Part shown: one piece after another, positions 1-7,462 of the stretch
How the letters are laid out: each line of letters opens with the position of its first letter
Numbering within the stretch: position 1 is the first letter of the stretch
DNA from: an uncultured Collinsella sp.
GTDB taxonomy: Bacteria > Actinomycetota > Coriobacteriia > Coriobacteriales > Coriobacteriaceae
Direction: 5' to 3'
DNA: 34,818 bases
Assembly: GCA_902465105.1 (NCBI GenBank)
Contig: CABQLM010000015.1
Coordinates: 1-34,818, forward strand
Program-made: the position numbers and the translations under genes
The notes under the pieces: model-generated
Databases searched by the model: none
Seen by the model: only the letters and a program-made list of their open reading frames with translations
Told to the model about the DNA's origin: nothing

Positions 1-347
1 GTCGGGACGGTGAAGACGATCTTCTTGAGCTCGATGGCTGCGGTCTTCACGGTGTCGAGTGCCTTGCCGCCGCCACAGGCGATAAGCACGTCTGCCTGCT
101 GGCAAGCGGGGGAGCTCACGACCTTGGCGATATTGGCGCGCGTACTGTTGGTGCCGTAGACGCGCGTCTCCAGAATCTCGACGTCGGTACCTTCAAGCGC
201 CGCCTCGATGCCCGGCAGCGCCGCAGCTAGGGCTCGCTTGCCACCAATGATGGCGACTTTCTTCGCGCCGTACTCCGCCAGTGCGGCGGGCAGCTCGGTA
301 AAGCAATCCTCGCCGACGGTGTAGTCGCTCATTCCGATTGTGCGCAT
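1..347 (-). CDS. Iron-containing alcohol dehydrogenase, glycerol dehydrogenase-like (5' part only)
   Basis: The minus-strand frame opens with ATG at 347 and runs off the window at position 1, giving about 115 N-terminal residues. An AAAGAAGG ribosome-binding site lies six bases upstream of that ATG. The protein has an N-terminal Rossmann-like half (KKVAIIGGKRAL) and the family signature CGGGKALDTVKTAA, which matches the NAD-binding GGGK-x-LD-x-K loop of glycerol dehydrogenases and related group III alcohol dehydrogenases. Members oxidise or reduce polyols or aldehydes with NAD and a divalent metal. The metal-binding C-terminal half lies outside the window, so the substrate cannot be judged. 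It is transcribed away from ileS. A second in-frame ATG at 331 is a less likely start. Confidence 0.85.
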   Translation of the reverse strand, partial: MRTIGMSDYTVGEDCFTELPAALAEYGAKKVAIIGGKRALAAALPGIEAALEGTDVEILETRVYGTNSTRANIAKVVSSPACQQADVLIACGGGKALDTVKTAAIELKKIVFTVP

Positions 348-461
348 GGCAGCCTTCTTTCGTTAGTTAAAGTGCTTTCAGGTATTTTGCTCCTAGAGAA
401 GGCTAACGACCACGAGAAATTTCTTACGTATGAAACCAGTGTTGAGGGTTTTTCGCCGGCG

Positions 462-490
462 TTGACCGTGCTACCATACAGCGCATAAGC
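462..490 (+). promoter_or_regulatory. Candidate promoter of the ileS leader
   Basis: TTGACC at 462-467 resembles a -35 box. CATAAG at 484-489 follows after 16 bases as a weak -10 match. The pair lies just ahead of the first base-paired segment of the T-box leader, which is where a promoter is required. The -10 element is poor, so the assignment rests partly on position. Confidence 0.35.
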
Positions 491-789
491 GTTGATGGGG
501 ACGAGTAGTCGGCCGTCCGCATGCTACAGAGAGCGGGGAGCGCTGAGAGCCCGTGCATGCGACCGATGAAAATCACCCCGGAGCTGCGGTCCCAACGGAC
601 GCGCCATACAGGCACGTCTTAGTAGACATCGCCGAGATGGTCGTCGATACAGGCCAGCCGAGTAACGGATGCGAGCGCGCGAGTACGCGGGCGAGGGCAT
701 CTAAGCTGGGTGGTTAAGCGAAGAGCTTTTGCGGGCTTGCAGCCCGTTTGTGGCGCTTCGTCCCAGCTTGTAGGGACGGGCGCTTTTTT
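488..789 (+). promoter_or_regulatory. T-box leader (tRNA-Ile responsive) controlling ileS
   Basis: The ileS leader has T-box architecture. Stem I base arms are GTT plus GGGAC (491-493, 498-502) and GTCCCAAC (589-596). An AGTA motif lies at 504-507. The distal AGAGAG-type segment starts near 527. The specifier segment GAAAATCACC places the Ile codon ATC at 572-574. Stem III pairs GATGC (668-672) with GCATC (697-701). The antiterminator pairs AAGCTGGG (703-710) with CCCAGCTT (762-769), leaving bulge TGGT (711-714) for the tRNA acceptor end, and AAGCG (716-720) with CGCTT (754-758). The competing terminator is 753-783. Uncharged tRNA-Ile should favour antitermination. The core deviates from the usual ACCGCG after the TGG bulge. 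Confidence 0.85.
753..789 (+). terminator. T-box-controlled intrinsic terminator upstream of ileS
   Basis: GCGCTTCGTCCC (753-764) can pair with GGGACGGGCGC (773-783), giving an 11-bp stem including two G-T wobbles, followed by six T residues (784-789). Its 5' arm shares bases with both 3' antiterminator arms, so the two structures are mutually exclusive, as expected for a transcriptional T-box. Confidence 0.85.
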
Positions 790-832
790 GGTGCCCAACG
801 GGCGTGCGCGCCCACGACATGAAAGGGGTACC

Positions 833-3634
833 GTGGCAAACGAGTACAAGCAGACGATGAATCTGCCCAAGACCGGTTTTCCCATGCGTGCCGGTCTTTC
901 CAAGTCCGAGCCCAAGCGACTCAAGGACTGGCAGGACAACAAGGTCTACGAGCAGGTTCTGAAGAAGAACGAGGGTCATAAGAAGTTCGTGCTGCACGAC
1001 GGCCCTCCGTACGCCAACGGTCCGATCCACATCGGCCACGCCATGAACAAGATCTCCAAGGACATGATCAACCGTTACTGGATGATGCAGGGCTATGAGG
1101 TTCCCTATGTCCCCGGTTGGGACTGCCATGGCCAGCCGATCGAGCATAAGGTGGAGGAGAAGCTCGGCACCGAGAAGTTCAACCAGACCTCCACGGCCAA
1201 GATCCGTGAGCTCTGCAACAAGTTCGCTGTCGAGAACATCGAGCTCCAGAAGGCCGGTTTCCGTCGCCTGGGCGTGCTCGGCGACTGGGACAACCCCTAC
1301 CTGACGCTCTATCACCAGCATGACGCCGCTGACATCGAGGTCTTCAAGGCCATGTTCGATAAGGGCATGATCTATCGCGGTCACAAGCCGGTTCACTGGT
1401 GCAAGCATTGCCACACCGCGCTGGCAGAGGCAGAGATCGAGTACTCCGATGAGACGAGCCCGTCCATCTTCGTTCGCTTCGAGATGACCTCCAAGCCCGC
1501 CGGCCTCGAGAACTTCGACGGTCTGGTCGACTTTATCATCTGGACGACCACGCCGTGGACCATCCCCTCCGACCAGGCCGTTTCCCTCAAGCCCGGCGCC
1601 GCCTATGTCGCCGTTGAGCACGATGGCCGTGCCGAGGTCATGCTCGAGGACCTGGCTCCCAAGTGCTGCGAGGAGTTTGGCTGGGAGTACACCCCGGTCA
1701 TGGTCGACGGCAAACCCTACGTGGTTCCCGCCGAGACTTTCCACCACATCCACTACAAGCAGCCGATCTTTGACGGCGTTGAGGGCGTGGCGCTGCTGGC
1801 CGATTACGTCGGTGTCGATGACGGTACCGGTATCGTCCACAACTCGCCCGGCCACGGCGTTGACGACTACTTTGCCTGCCTCAAGGAGGGCATCACCGAC
1901 ATCTGCATGCCGGTCGATGACGACGGCAAGTTCTACACCGGCGAGGAGTTTGGTACCGGTGGTCCCTTCAGCGGTATGGATACCGATGAGGCCAACCCGC
2001 ACATCATCGAGTTCCTGCGCGAGCGCGGCACCCTGGTCCTCGAGAAGAAGATCACGCACAGCTATCCGCACTGCTGGCGTTGCAAGCACCCGGTGCTCTT
2101 CCGCGCTACCGACCAGTGGTTTGTCTCGATGGACAAGACCGGTTTGCGTGAGCAGGCTGGCAAGGAGGTCCGCGAGAACGTCAAGTGGTATCCGGCCCAT
2201 GCCGCCAACCGCATTGGCGCCATGGTCGAGCAGCGCCCTGACTGGTGCATCAGCCGCCAGCGCAACTGGGGCGTGCCGATCCCCAGCTACACGTGCGCCG
2301 ACTGTGGCGAGAAGGTCATGAACGACGCCACGCTCGACGCCGTCATCAAGCTCTTCCACGAGAAGGGCTCCGACGCCTGGTTCACCGACGCTCCCGAGAG
2401 CTACCTGGGCGAGGCTTGCGTTTGCCCCAAGTGCGGTGGCCATCACCTCAAGGCCGATAAGGACATTCTCGACGTGTGGTGGGACTCCGGCGTGTCCTGG
2501 AAGGCCGTCTGCGAGTATCGCCCCGAGCTTGAGTACCCGGCGGACGTGTACCTCGAGGGCTCCGACCAGCATCGCGGTTGGTTCCAGAGCTCGCTGCTCA
2601 CCTCGGTGGGCGCCAACGGCCACGCTCCCTACAAGGCGGTCGTCTCGCAGGGCTTCACGCTCGACGGCCAGGGCCGCAAGATGTCCAAGTCGCTCGGCAA
2701 CGTCATCGACCCCAATAAGGTCTGTGACGAGATGGGCGCCGACATCATCCGCCTGTGGGTTGCCTCCGTCGACACCAGCTCCGACGTTTCCATCGACCAC
2801 GAGATTCTCGCTCGTACGTCCGATGCCTACCGTCGTTTCCGCAACACGCTGCGCTTCCTGCTTTCCGAACTCGAGGGCCAGTTTGAGCCTGAGACCGACG
2901 GCGTCGCTTTTGCCGACCTGCTGCCGCTCGACAAGCTCATGGTTGCCCGTCTGACCCAGGTCCAGGCCGAGGTCGACGACGCTTATTCTTGCTACGAGTT
3001 CCCGCGCGCTTACCGTGCGCTTTACGACTTCGTGGTTACCGAGCTTTCCAACGTGTACCTCGACGCCCTGAAGGACCGTCTGTACTGCGACAAGCCCGGC
3101 TCGCTCGAACGCCGCAGCGCCCAGACCGTGCTGGCCGAGCTCTTCTCGATGCTCATGCGCGATCTGCAGCCGATCCTGTCCTACACTGTTGACGAGGCCA
3201 TGGCCTATGCGCCTGCCGGCTGCGTCGACCACCAGAAGTACGCCGCGCTGCTCGATTGGTACAAGTCGCCCATTACGGTCGACGAGGCCAATGAGTTTGA
3301 GGGCGTGCTCGAGGCTTCGCTCGAGCTCCGTAGCGCCGTAACCAAGGCCCTTGAGGATGCCCGTTCTGCCGGCACCTTCACCAAGAGCCAGCAGGTTCGC
3401 GTCAAGGCGGTCGTTCCCGCCGAGATGTACGCGCTGCTGACCGGCGACAAGGCCGTCGACCTGGCCGAGTTTTACATCGTTTCCGATGTTGAGCTTACCC
3501 AGGGCGAGGAGCTTTCCGTCTGCATTGATGCTGCCGAGGGCGAGTGCTGCGACCGTTGCTGGAACTATCGCACCACCGTCGGCGAGTACAACGGCCACGC
3601 GCATATCTGTATGCGCTGCGCTGAGGCGCTGTAG
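833..3634 (+). CDS. ileS: Isoleucyl-tRNA synthetase
   Basis: This 933-residue cytoplasmic enzyme charges tRNA-Ile with isoleucine and edits mischarged valine. The class I signatures are HIGH at residues 66-69 and KMSKS at 616-620, with WTTTPWTIPSDQA in the editing (CP1) region. The C-terminus has two Cys pairs (CCDRCWNY and CMRC), the zinc ribbon of bacterial-type IleS. The N-terminus MNLPKTGFPMRA is typical of the family. I chose GTG at 833 because GAAAGGGG lies four bases upstream; the frame extends further upstream but that part overlaps the leader terminator. The length is normal. Expression should respond to tRNA-Ile charging through the T-box leader. No partner gene follows closely. Confidence 0.97.
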   Translation: MANEYKQTMNLPKTGFPMRAGLSKSEPKRLKDWQDNKVYEQVLKKNEGHKKFVLHDGPPYANGPIHIGHAMNKISKDMINRYWMMQGYEVPYVPGWDCHGQPIEHKVEEKLGTEKFNQTSTAKIRELCNKFAVENIELQKAGFRRLGVLGDWDNPYLTLYHQHDAADIEVFKAMFDKGMIYRGHKPVHWCKHCHTALAEAEIEYSDETSPSIFVRFEMTSKPAGLENFDGLVDFIIWTTTPWTIPSDQAVSLKPGAAYVAVEHDGRAEVMLEDLAPKCCEEFGWEYTPVMVDGKPYVVPAETFHHIHYKQPIFDGVEGVALLADYVGVDDGTGIVHNSPGHGVDDYFACLKEGITDICMPVDDDGKFYTGEEFGTGGPFSGMDTDEANPHIIEFLRERGTLVLEKKITHSYPHCWRCKHPVLFRATDQWFVSMDKTGLREQAGKEVRENVKWYPAHAANRIGAMVEQRPDWCISRQRNWGVPIPSYTCADCGEKVMNDATLDAVIKLFHEKGSDAWFTDAPESYLGEACVCPKCGGHHLKADKDILDVWWDSGVSWKAVCEYRPELEYPADVYLEGSDQHRGWFQSSLLTSVGANGHAPYKAVVSQGFTLDGQGRKMSKSLGNVIDPNKVCDEMGADIIRLWVASVDTSSDVSIDHEILARTSDAYRRFRNTLRFLLSELEGQFEPETDGVAFADLLPLDKLMVARLTQVQAEVDDAYSCYEFPRAYRALYDFVVTELSNVYLDALKDRLYCDKPGSLERRSAQTVLAELFSMLMRDLQPILSYTVDEAMAYAPAGCVDHQKYAALLDWYKSPITVDEANEFEGVLEASLELRSAVTKALEDARSAGTFTKSQQVRVKAVVPAEMYALLTGDKAVDLAEFYIVSDVELTQGEELSVCIDAAEGECCDRCWNYRTTVGEYNGHAHICMRCAEAL

Positions 3635-3675
3635 TTTACGTCTTTAGTTACGCGGTTTTACCAAACCCATTGGTT

Positions 3676-3697
3676 CCGCCGTTCTACCGAACGGCGG
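3676..3697 (+). terminator. Perfect hairpin after ileS, possible terminator
   Basis: CCGCCGTTC (3676-3684) and GAACGGCGG (3689-3697) form nine perfect base pairs around a TACC loop, 42 bases after the ileS stop codon. Flanking GGT and ACC can extend the stem across a one-base bulge. No T-run follows, so it is either an atypical terminator or an mRNA 3'-end stabiliser. Confidence 0.5.
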
Positions 3698-3712
3698 ACC
3701 TGCCGACGCTGT

Positions 3713-3811
3713 GCGGGCCGCATTTGGACAATCTGACGTTCAATTTCAAGGGCGCGACCGAAAGGTCAGCACCCTTTCATTTCACGTCACCTTGTCTCAA
3801 ATGCGGCCCGC
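3713..3811. repeat. Large composite hairpin, candidate structured RNA or palindromic element
   Basis: Terminal arms GCGGGCCGCATTTG (3713-3726) and CAAATGCGGCCCGC (3798-3811) are perfect 14-bp inverted repeats. Pairing continues inward: GACAA/TTGTC (3727-3731 with 3792-3796), TGACGT/ACGTCA (3734-3739 with 3784-3789), AAGGG/CCCTT (3748-3752 with 3772-3776), and a GACC-GAAA-GGTC cap (3756-3767) with a GNRA-type tetraloop. About 34 base pairs form in 99 nt. No RNA family is recognised. Confidence 0.65.
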
Positions 3812-3936
3812 TCGCTCATTTATGCTCTACCTGCGGTGTTTCCGTTCTTGGGAGATTTGTCGCTTCTTGCTTGCGTCAATGTATGATTATCTACTGCGTT
3901 AAACGGAATTTGATTATCTGAGGGTAGGGGATTGAT

Positions 3937-4536
3937 TTGGGTCGTTCTGCGGATATGAGGCCGCCTTTGCGTTGGCGGTTGGGTGTTGCTGGTGGCGTGG
4001 CGTTCGCTGTGCTGCTTGTTGACCAGCTGACCAAGTTTGCGGTTCGTTCCGTGGGCGATGCCCTGCATATGACCGTTATCCCCGGCGTGATCGATTTCGT
4101 GTTCGTTCGCAATATCGGAGCCGCCTTTAGCATGGGCGAGGGCCATGGCATAGCGTTTGCCGTACTGGCGCTTGCGGTTATTATCGCCATTGCCGTGTAC
4201 CTGGTTCGCTCGCCTCAACTCGCTCGCCTGGAGGTCGTGGGCATGGCTATGGTTGCGGGCGGCGCCATCGGCAACGCGATCGATCGCTTGGCCATGGGCT
4301 TTGTAACTGATTTTATTGCTGCTACTTTCATTGATTTCCCCGTCTTTAACGTTGCGGACATCGGTATTACCGTGGGTGTCGTATTTTCCCTCGTTGGTTA
4401 CATGTTTTTGAGCCCTGCCGCTCGCGAGGTCGATGCGACGGCCGATCTCAACGCCCGTGACGAGGCCCGCGCTAAGCGCAAGGCCCAGCAGCGTGGGGAG
4501 CGTGCCCGCAAGATTCGCGAAAGGAATGAGCGCTAA
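3937..4536 (+). CDS. lspA: Lipoprotein signal peptidase (signal peptidase II)
   Basis: This integral membrane aspartyl protease removes signal peptides from diacylglyceryl-modified prolipoproteins. The two catalytic aspartates are D116 in GGAIGNAIDR and D141 in FNVADIGI, both in family-typical context. Hydrophobic segments near residues 14-30, 70-90, 97-115 and 143-160 match the four membrane helices. The start is TTG at 3937, six bases after AGGGTAGGGG; ATG at 3955 is an alternative. The protein is about 40 residues longer than usual, ending in a basic, charged tail (DEARAKRKAQQRGERARKI) that should be cytoplasmic. The stop codon overlaps the start of the next gene by one base (TAATG), so the pair is translationally coupled. 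Confidence 0.95.
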   Translation: MGRSADMRPPLRWRLGVAGGVAFAVLLVDQLTKFAVRSVGDALHMTVIPGVIDFVFVRNIGAAFSMGEGHGIAFAVLALAVIIAIAVYLVRSPQLARLEVVGMAMVAGGAIGNAIDRLAMGFVTDFIAATFIDFPVFNVADIGITVGVVFSLVGYMFLSPAAREVDATADLNARDEARAKRKAQQRGERARKIRERNER

Positions 4537-5549
4537 TGGCCGACATCCATATTCTTGTTGCCGAAAATGCTGCTGGTCAGCGCCTTGATGCCTATCTGGG
4601 CGCCAACGACGGCTGCCCCACGCGCTCTGCCTGCGCGCATCTGATCGAGGGAGGTGCTGTTGCCGTCAATGGCGAGACCTGCCTGTTAAAAAAGTACGCC
4701 GTGCGCGCCGGCGATCGCATTTCGGTCGACCTGCCCGAGCCGCACGATCCCACCGATGTGATTCCCGAGGCCATCCCGCTCGACATTCGCTACGAGGACG
4801 ACTACCTCATTGTGCTCTCCAAGCAGCGCGGTCTCGTGTGCCATCCTGCTCACGGCCACGAGAGCGGTACGCTTGCGAACGCTCTGGTCTACCACTGCGG
4901 CATCGACCATCTGGGCACCGTGCAGGGCGAGGACCGTCCCGGTATCGTGCACCGTCTGGATCGCGATACCTCGGGCCTCATGCTCGCGGCTAAAGATGAC
5001 GACACCCAGCGCGCGCTGCAAAATCTTATCCGCACACGCACGCTCGACCGTCGCTATATCACGCTCGTTCACGGGCACATCGCTATGGACGAGGGCACTA
5101 TCAACACCGGTATCGCCCGCTCTACGCGCGATCGCGTCAAGATGGCGGTTTCTGATGATCCCTTTGCGCGTCAGGCCATCACGACCTTTAAGGTCCTTGA
5201 ACGCTTCGATTCCACGCGTTTCGACGACGGCTATACGCTCGTCGAGTGTCACCTGTTTACTGGCCGCACGCATCAGATTCGTGTGCACATGCGCCATATT
5301 AACCACGCTTGCGTGGGCGATCCGCTCTACGGTAAGTGCGATGCGCGTGCCGATCAGGGTCTGACCAGGCAGTTCCTGCATTCTTGGCGCGTGGCGTTCG
5401 ATCATCCGGTAACGGGGGAGCGCATTGAGCGCCGTGACGAACTGCCGTGGGATCTTGCGGCGGTTCTGGATGATCTGGCTCCTCGTTCGCTCGGCCGCAC
5501 TGCCGCCGGTGACGAAATCGTCCCACAGCTCGGTCTGCTCGAAGCCTAG
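4536..5549 (+). CDS. RluD-family 23S rRNA pseudouridine synthase
   Basis: This 337-residue enzyme isomerises uridines in ribosomal RNA to pseudouridine. An N-terminal S4 RNA-binding domain (about residues 12-70) is followed by the RluA-type catalytic domain. The catalytic aspartate is D142 in VHRLDRDTSGLML, and FTGRTHQIRVHM is the conserved C-terminal family motif. The start codon overlaps the lspA stop codon. The lspA-rluD pairing is common in Gram-positive genomes. The domain order and length fit RluD, but the exact target uridines cannot be told apart from those of RluC-type paralogues by eye. The last 25 or so residues are unremarkable. Confidence 0.93.
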   Translation: MADIHILVAENAAGQRLDAYLGANDGCPTRSACAHLIEGGAVAVNGETCLLKKYAVRAGDRISVDLPEPHDPTDVIPEAIPLDIRYEDDYLIVLSKQRGLVCHPAHGHESGTLANALVYHCGIDHLGTVQGEDRPGIVHRLDRDTSGLMLAAKDDDTQRALQNLIRTRTLDRRYITLVHGHIAMDEGTINTGIARSTRDRVKMAVSDDPFARQAITTFKVLERFDSTRFDDGYTLVECHLFTGRTHQIRVHMRHINHACVGDPLYGKCDARADQGLTRQFLHSWRVAFDHPVTGERIERRDELPWDLAAVLDDLAPRSLGRTAAGDEIVPQLGLLEA

Positions 5550-5567
5550 CCAGTATTAGATGGTTTC

Positions 5568-5597
5568 TTGAAATCGGTAAGCCTGCGGTAAGATATA
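5568..5597 (+). promoter_or_regulatory. Candidate promoter of the glycosyltransferase gene
   Basis: TTGAAA at 5568-5573 and GATATA at 5592-5597, 18 bases apart, sit in the 82-bp gap after the pseudouridine synthase gene. With the strong terminator at 6936-6976 they suggest a one-gene transcription unit. Confidence 0.45.
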
Positions 5598-5631
5598 CGG
5601 TTGTTTACGTAACGCGTTGTTGGGAGCCTGC

Positions 5632-6927
5632 ATGCTCGCCTTTTTACAAACCAACACACCCATCGTGATCTTCAACCAGATTGTCGTCACGCTGCTCACG
5701 GTCTGCTTTCTGTACCAGGTGGTCTTCTTTGTCATTGGCGCTCTTCGTGGCGAGGTCGCGCCCCCTAAGGCCAAAAAACTCCATCGCTATGCCTTCTTTA
5801 TCGCGGCGCATAACGAGGAGGCCGTGATTGCCAACCTCGTTCGCTCCATCAAGGATCAGGATTATCCGTCCGAGCTTATCGAGGTCTTCGTGGTCGCCGA
5901 TGCCTGTACCGACAACACGGCGCGGCTCGCGCGTGAGGCCGGCGCCATCGTCTATGAGCGTAATGACCTTGCTCGCAAGGGCAAGAGCTGGGTCATGGAC
6001 TTTGGTTTCGACCGCATCCTTAACGAGTATCCCGATACGTTTGAAGGCTACTTTGTCTTCGATGCCGATAACGTCATTGCTCGCGATTACGTGTCCAAGA
6101 TGAACGATGCCTTTGACCAGGGTTTCCATGTGGTCACGAGCTATCGCAATTCCAAGAATTTTGGCAGCTCGTGGATTTCGTCTGCCAACGCCACCTGGTA
6201 TCTGCGCGAGGCGCGCTTTCTCAATAACGCCCGTAATATCTGCAAGACGTCCTGTGCCGTCTCGGGTTCGGGCTACCTTATCTCTGCCAGTGTTATCGAG
6301 GGCATGCACGGCTGGCAGTTCCACACGCTGACCGAGGACATTCAGTTCACCACGTTCTGTGCCATTCACGGCATTCGCATTGGCTATGCGCCGGCGGAGT
6401 TCTTTGACGAACAGCCCGTGACGTTTAAGGCGTCCTGGAAACAGCGCATGCGTTGGACCAAGGGTTTCTACCAGGTGTTCTTTACCTACGGTAAACACCT
6501 GGTCAAATCGACCTTCCGCTACCACCGCTTTGCCGCCTACGACATGTTTATGACGATCGCGCCGGGTATGCTGCTTTCGCTGATTTCGATGCTCGCCAAT
6601 GCCACGTTCCTCATCGTGGGCGGCCTTTCGCATGGCTTCTTGGCTACCGAAGTCGAGATGCAGGCGTGTGCCGCTTCGCTCATTATGACCTTCGCCATGA
6701 TGTATCAGACTTTCTTTATCCTGGCGCTGCTTACGACCATCTTTGAGTACAAGCATATTCACTGCGCGCAAAAGTGGCGTCTGGTGACCAACCTGTTTAC
6801 CTTCCCGATCTTTATGTTTAGCTATATTCCCATCACGGTGGCAGCGCTGTTCCTGAAGGTGGACTGGGTACCGACGCAGCACGCCGTAAGTGTTACCCTC
6901 GACGAGGTCATGCAAGGCGCCAAATAA
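5632..6927 (+). CDS. Membrane-bound family 2 glycosyltransferase (processive type)
   Basis: This 431-residue protein has an N-terminal membrane segment (about residues 10-38), a cytoplasmic GT-A catalytic domain, and about three C-terminal membrane segments. Motifs in order: VVADACTDNT (nucleotide binding), DAD at 144-146 in YFVFDADN (metal and UDP binding), TED at 234-236 (catalytic base), and QRMRW at 271-275, the QxxRW signature of processive synthases such as hyaluronan, cellulose and poly-GlcNAc synthases. It probably extends or transfers sugar onto a surface polymer or lipid from a UDP-sugar. I start it at ATG 5632, five bases after GGGAG. It is flanked by its own promoter and terminator, with no other polysaccharide genes nearby, so its product is unknown. 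Confidence 0.9.
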   Translation: MLAFLQTNTPIVIFNQIVVTLLTVCFLYQVVFFVIGALRGEVAPPKAKKLHRYAFFIAAHNEEAVIANLVRSIKDQDYPSELIEVFVVADACTDNTARLAREAGAIVYERNDLARKGKSWVMDFGFDRILNEYPDTFEGYFVFDADNVIARDYVSKMNDAFDQGFHVVTSYRNSKNFGSSWISSANATWYLREARFLNNARNICKTSCAVSGSGYLISASVIEGMHGWQFHTLTEDIQFTTFCAIHGIRIGYAPAEFFDEQPVTFKASWKQRMRWTKGFYQVFFTYGKHLVKSTFRYHRFAAYDMFMTIAPGMLLSLISMLANATFLIVGGLSHGFLATEVEMQACAASLIMTFAMMYQTFFILALLTTIFEYKHIHCAQKWRLVTNLFTFPIFMFSYIPITVAALFLKVDWVPTQHAVSVTLDEVMQGAK

Positions 6928-6935
6928 CCACCATC

Positions 6936-6981
6936 AAAACTACCACAAAGGGGACAGGCACCTTTGTGGTAGTTTTTGCAT
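6936..6981 (+). terminator. Strong intrinsic terminator after the glycosyltransferase gene
   Basis: AAAACTACCACAAAGG (6936-6951) and CCTTTGTGGTAGTTTT (6961-6976) form a perfect 16-bp stem around a nine-base loop, running into a T-run. The A-run at the 5' side makes it potentially bidirectional. It starts nine bases after the stop codon. Confidence 0.92.
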
Positions 6982-7008
6982 TTGAGCAGCTGTCCATGGA
7001 GGTGCACG

Positions 7009-7431
7009 ATGGTATATATCCCGTTTTGGCTCTGCATCTTTGCCGGCGCGGCGATTGATATCCGCGAGCGACGGTTCCCCAATGAGCTTGCCGGCGCGTG
7101 TGCGGTGGCGGCTCTTGCAGGCGTCTGGCTCGACAAGGGCGTTAACATCGCGCTTGACCACGCCGGTCTTGCGGTCATCGTCTACCTTGCCCTTGTGCTT
7201 ACTGAGTCACTCTGGCGTCGCCTTCGCCACGCCCCCGGCATTGGCATGGGGGATGCCAAGGCGCTCTTTGCACTTTGTACCCTCGACCCTCTGGGTGGCG
7301 TCGTCGCGTTTGCGGTTGCGCTCCTGACCCTTGCCGTCGCTTGCCTCATTGCAAAATCACGCTCCCTGCCATTGCTGCCGTTTTTGGTGCCGATATTTGC
7401 CATAATCGAGTTCGTGGGTAGTACGCTGTAA
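7009..7431 (+). CDS. Small prepilin peptidase-like (A24 family) membrane protein
   Basis: This 140-residue polytopic membrane protein resembles the peptidase core of type IV prepilin leader peptidases. It keeps the two family aspartates: D17 in DIRERRFPN (the D-x6-PN motif) and D82 in GIGMGDAKAL (the GxGD motif). It lacks the N-terminal cysteine-rich methylase domain of PilD, as do archaeal-type and TadV/CpaA-type enzymes. About four hydrophobic segments are visible. The start is ATG 7009, six bases after GGAGG; a longer frame upstream would run into the terminator stem. No pilin, Tad or competence gene is in the window, so the substrate is unknown. The dNTPase gene follows 31 bases downstream. 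Confidence 0.8.
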   Translation: MVYIPFWLCIFAGAAIDIRERRFPNELAGACAVAALAGVWLDKGVNIALDHAGLAVIVYLALVLTESLWRRLRHAPGIGMGDAKALFALCTLDPLGGVVAFAVALLTLAVACLIAKSRSLPLLPFLVPIFAIIEFVGSTL

Positions 7432-7462
7432 CCGTTTGCGCGCCCTTTTTAAGGAGCTTGCC

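Larger units (their letters stand above)
3635..3936. other. Gene-free spacer between ileS and lspA, rich in hairpins
   Basis: No convincing coding region is present. The spacer holds a perfect hairpin at 3676-3697, a large composite hairpin at 3713-3811 (both listed separately), and an AT-richer segment before lspA. TATGAT at 3882-3887 with TTGTCG at 3857-3862 is a possible lspA promoter, but the 19-base spacing is long and I give it little weight. AGGGTAGGGG at 3921-3930 is the lspA ribosome-binding site. Confidence 0.6.

Noticed and set aside
701..3604. 967-codon open frame antisense to ileS
   Set aside because: It mirrors ileS in the opposite strand, has no ribosome-binding site or recognisable domain, and its valine/leucine/glycine-rich composition is what high-GC codon bias produces.
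3670..3921. Short plus-strand open frames in the ileS-lspA spacer
   Set aside because: They cross both hairpins, have no ribosome-binding site and encode compositionally random peptides.
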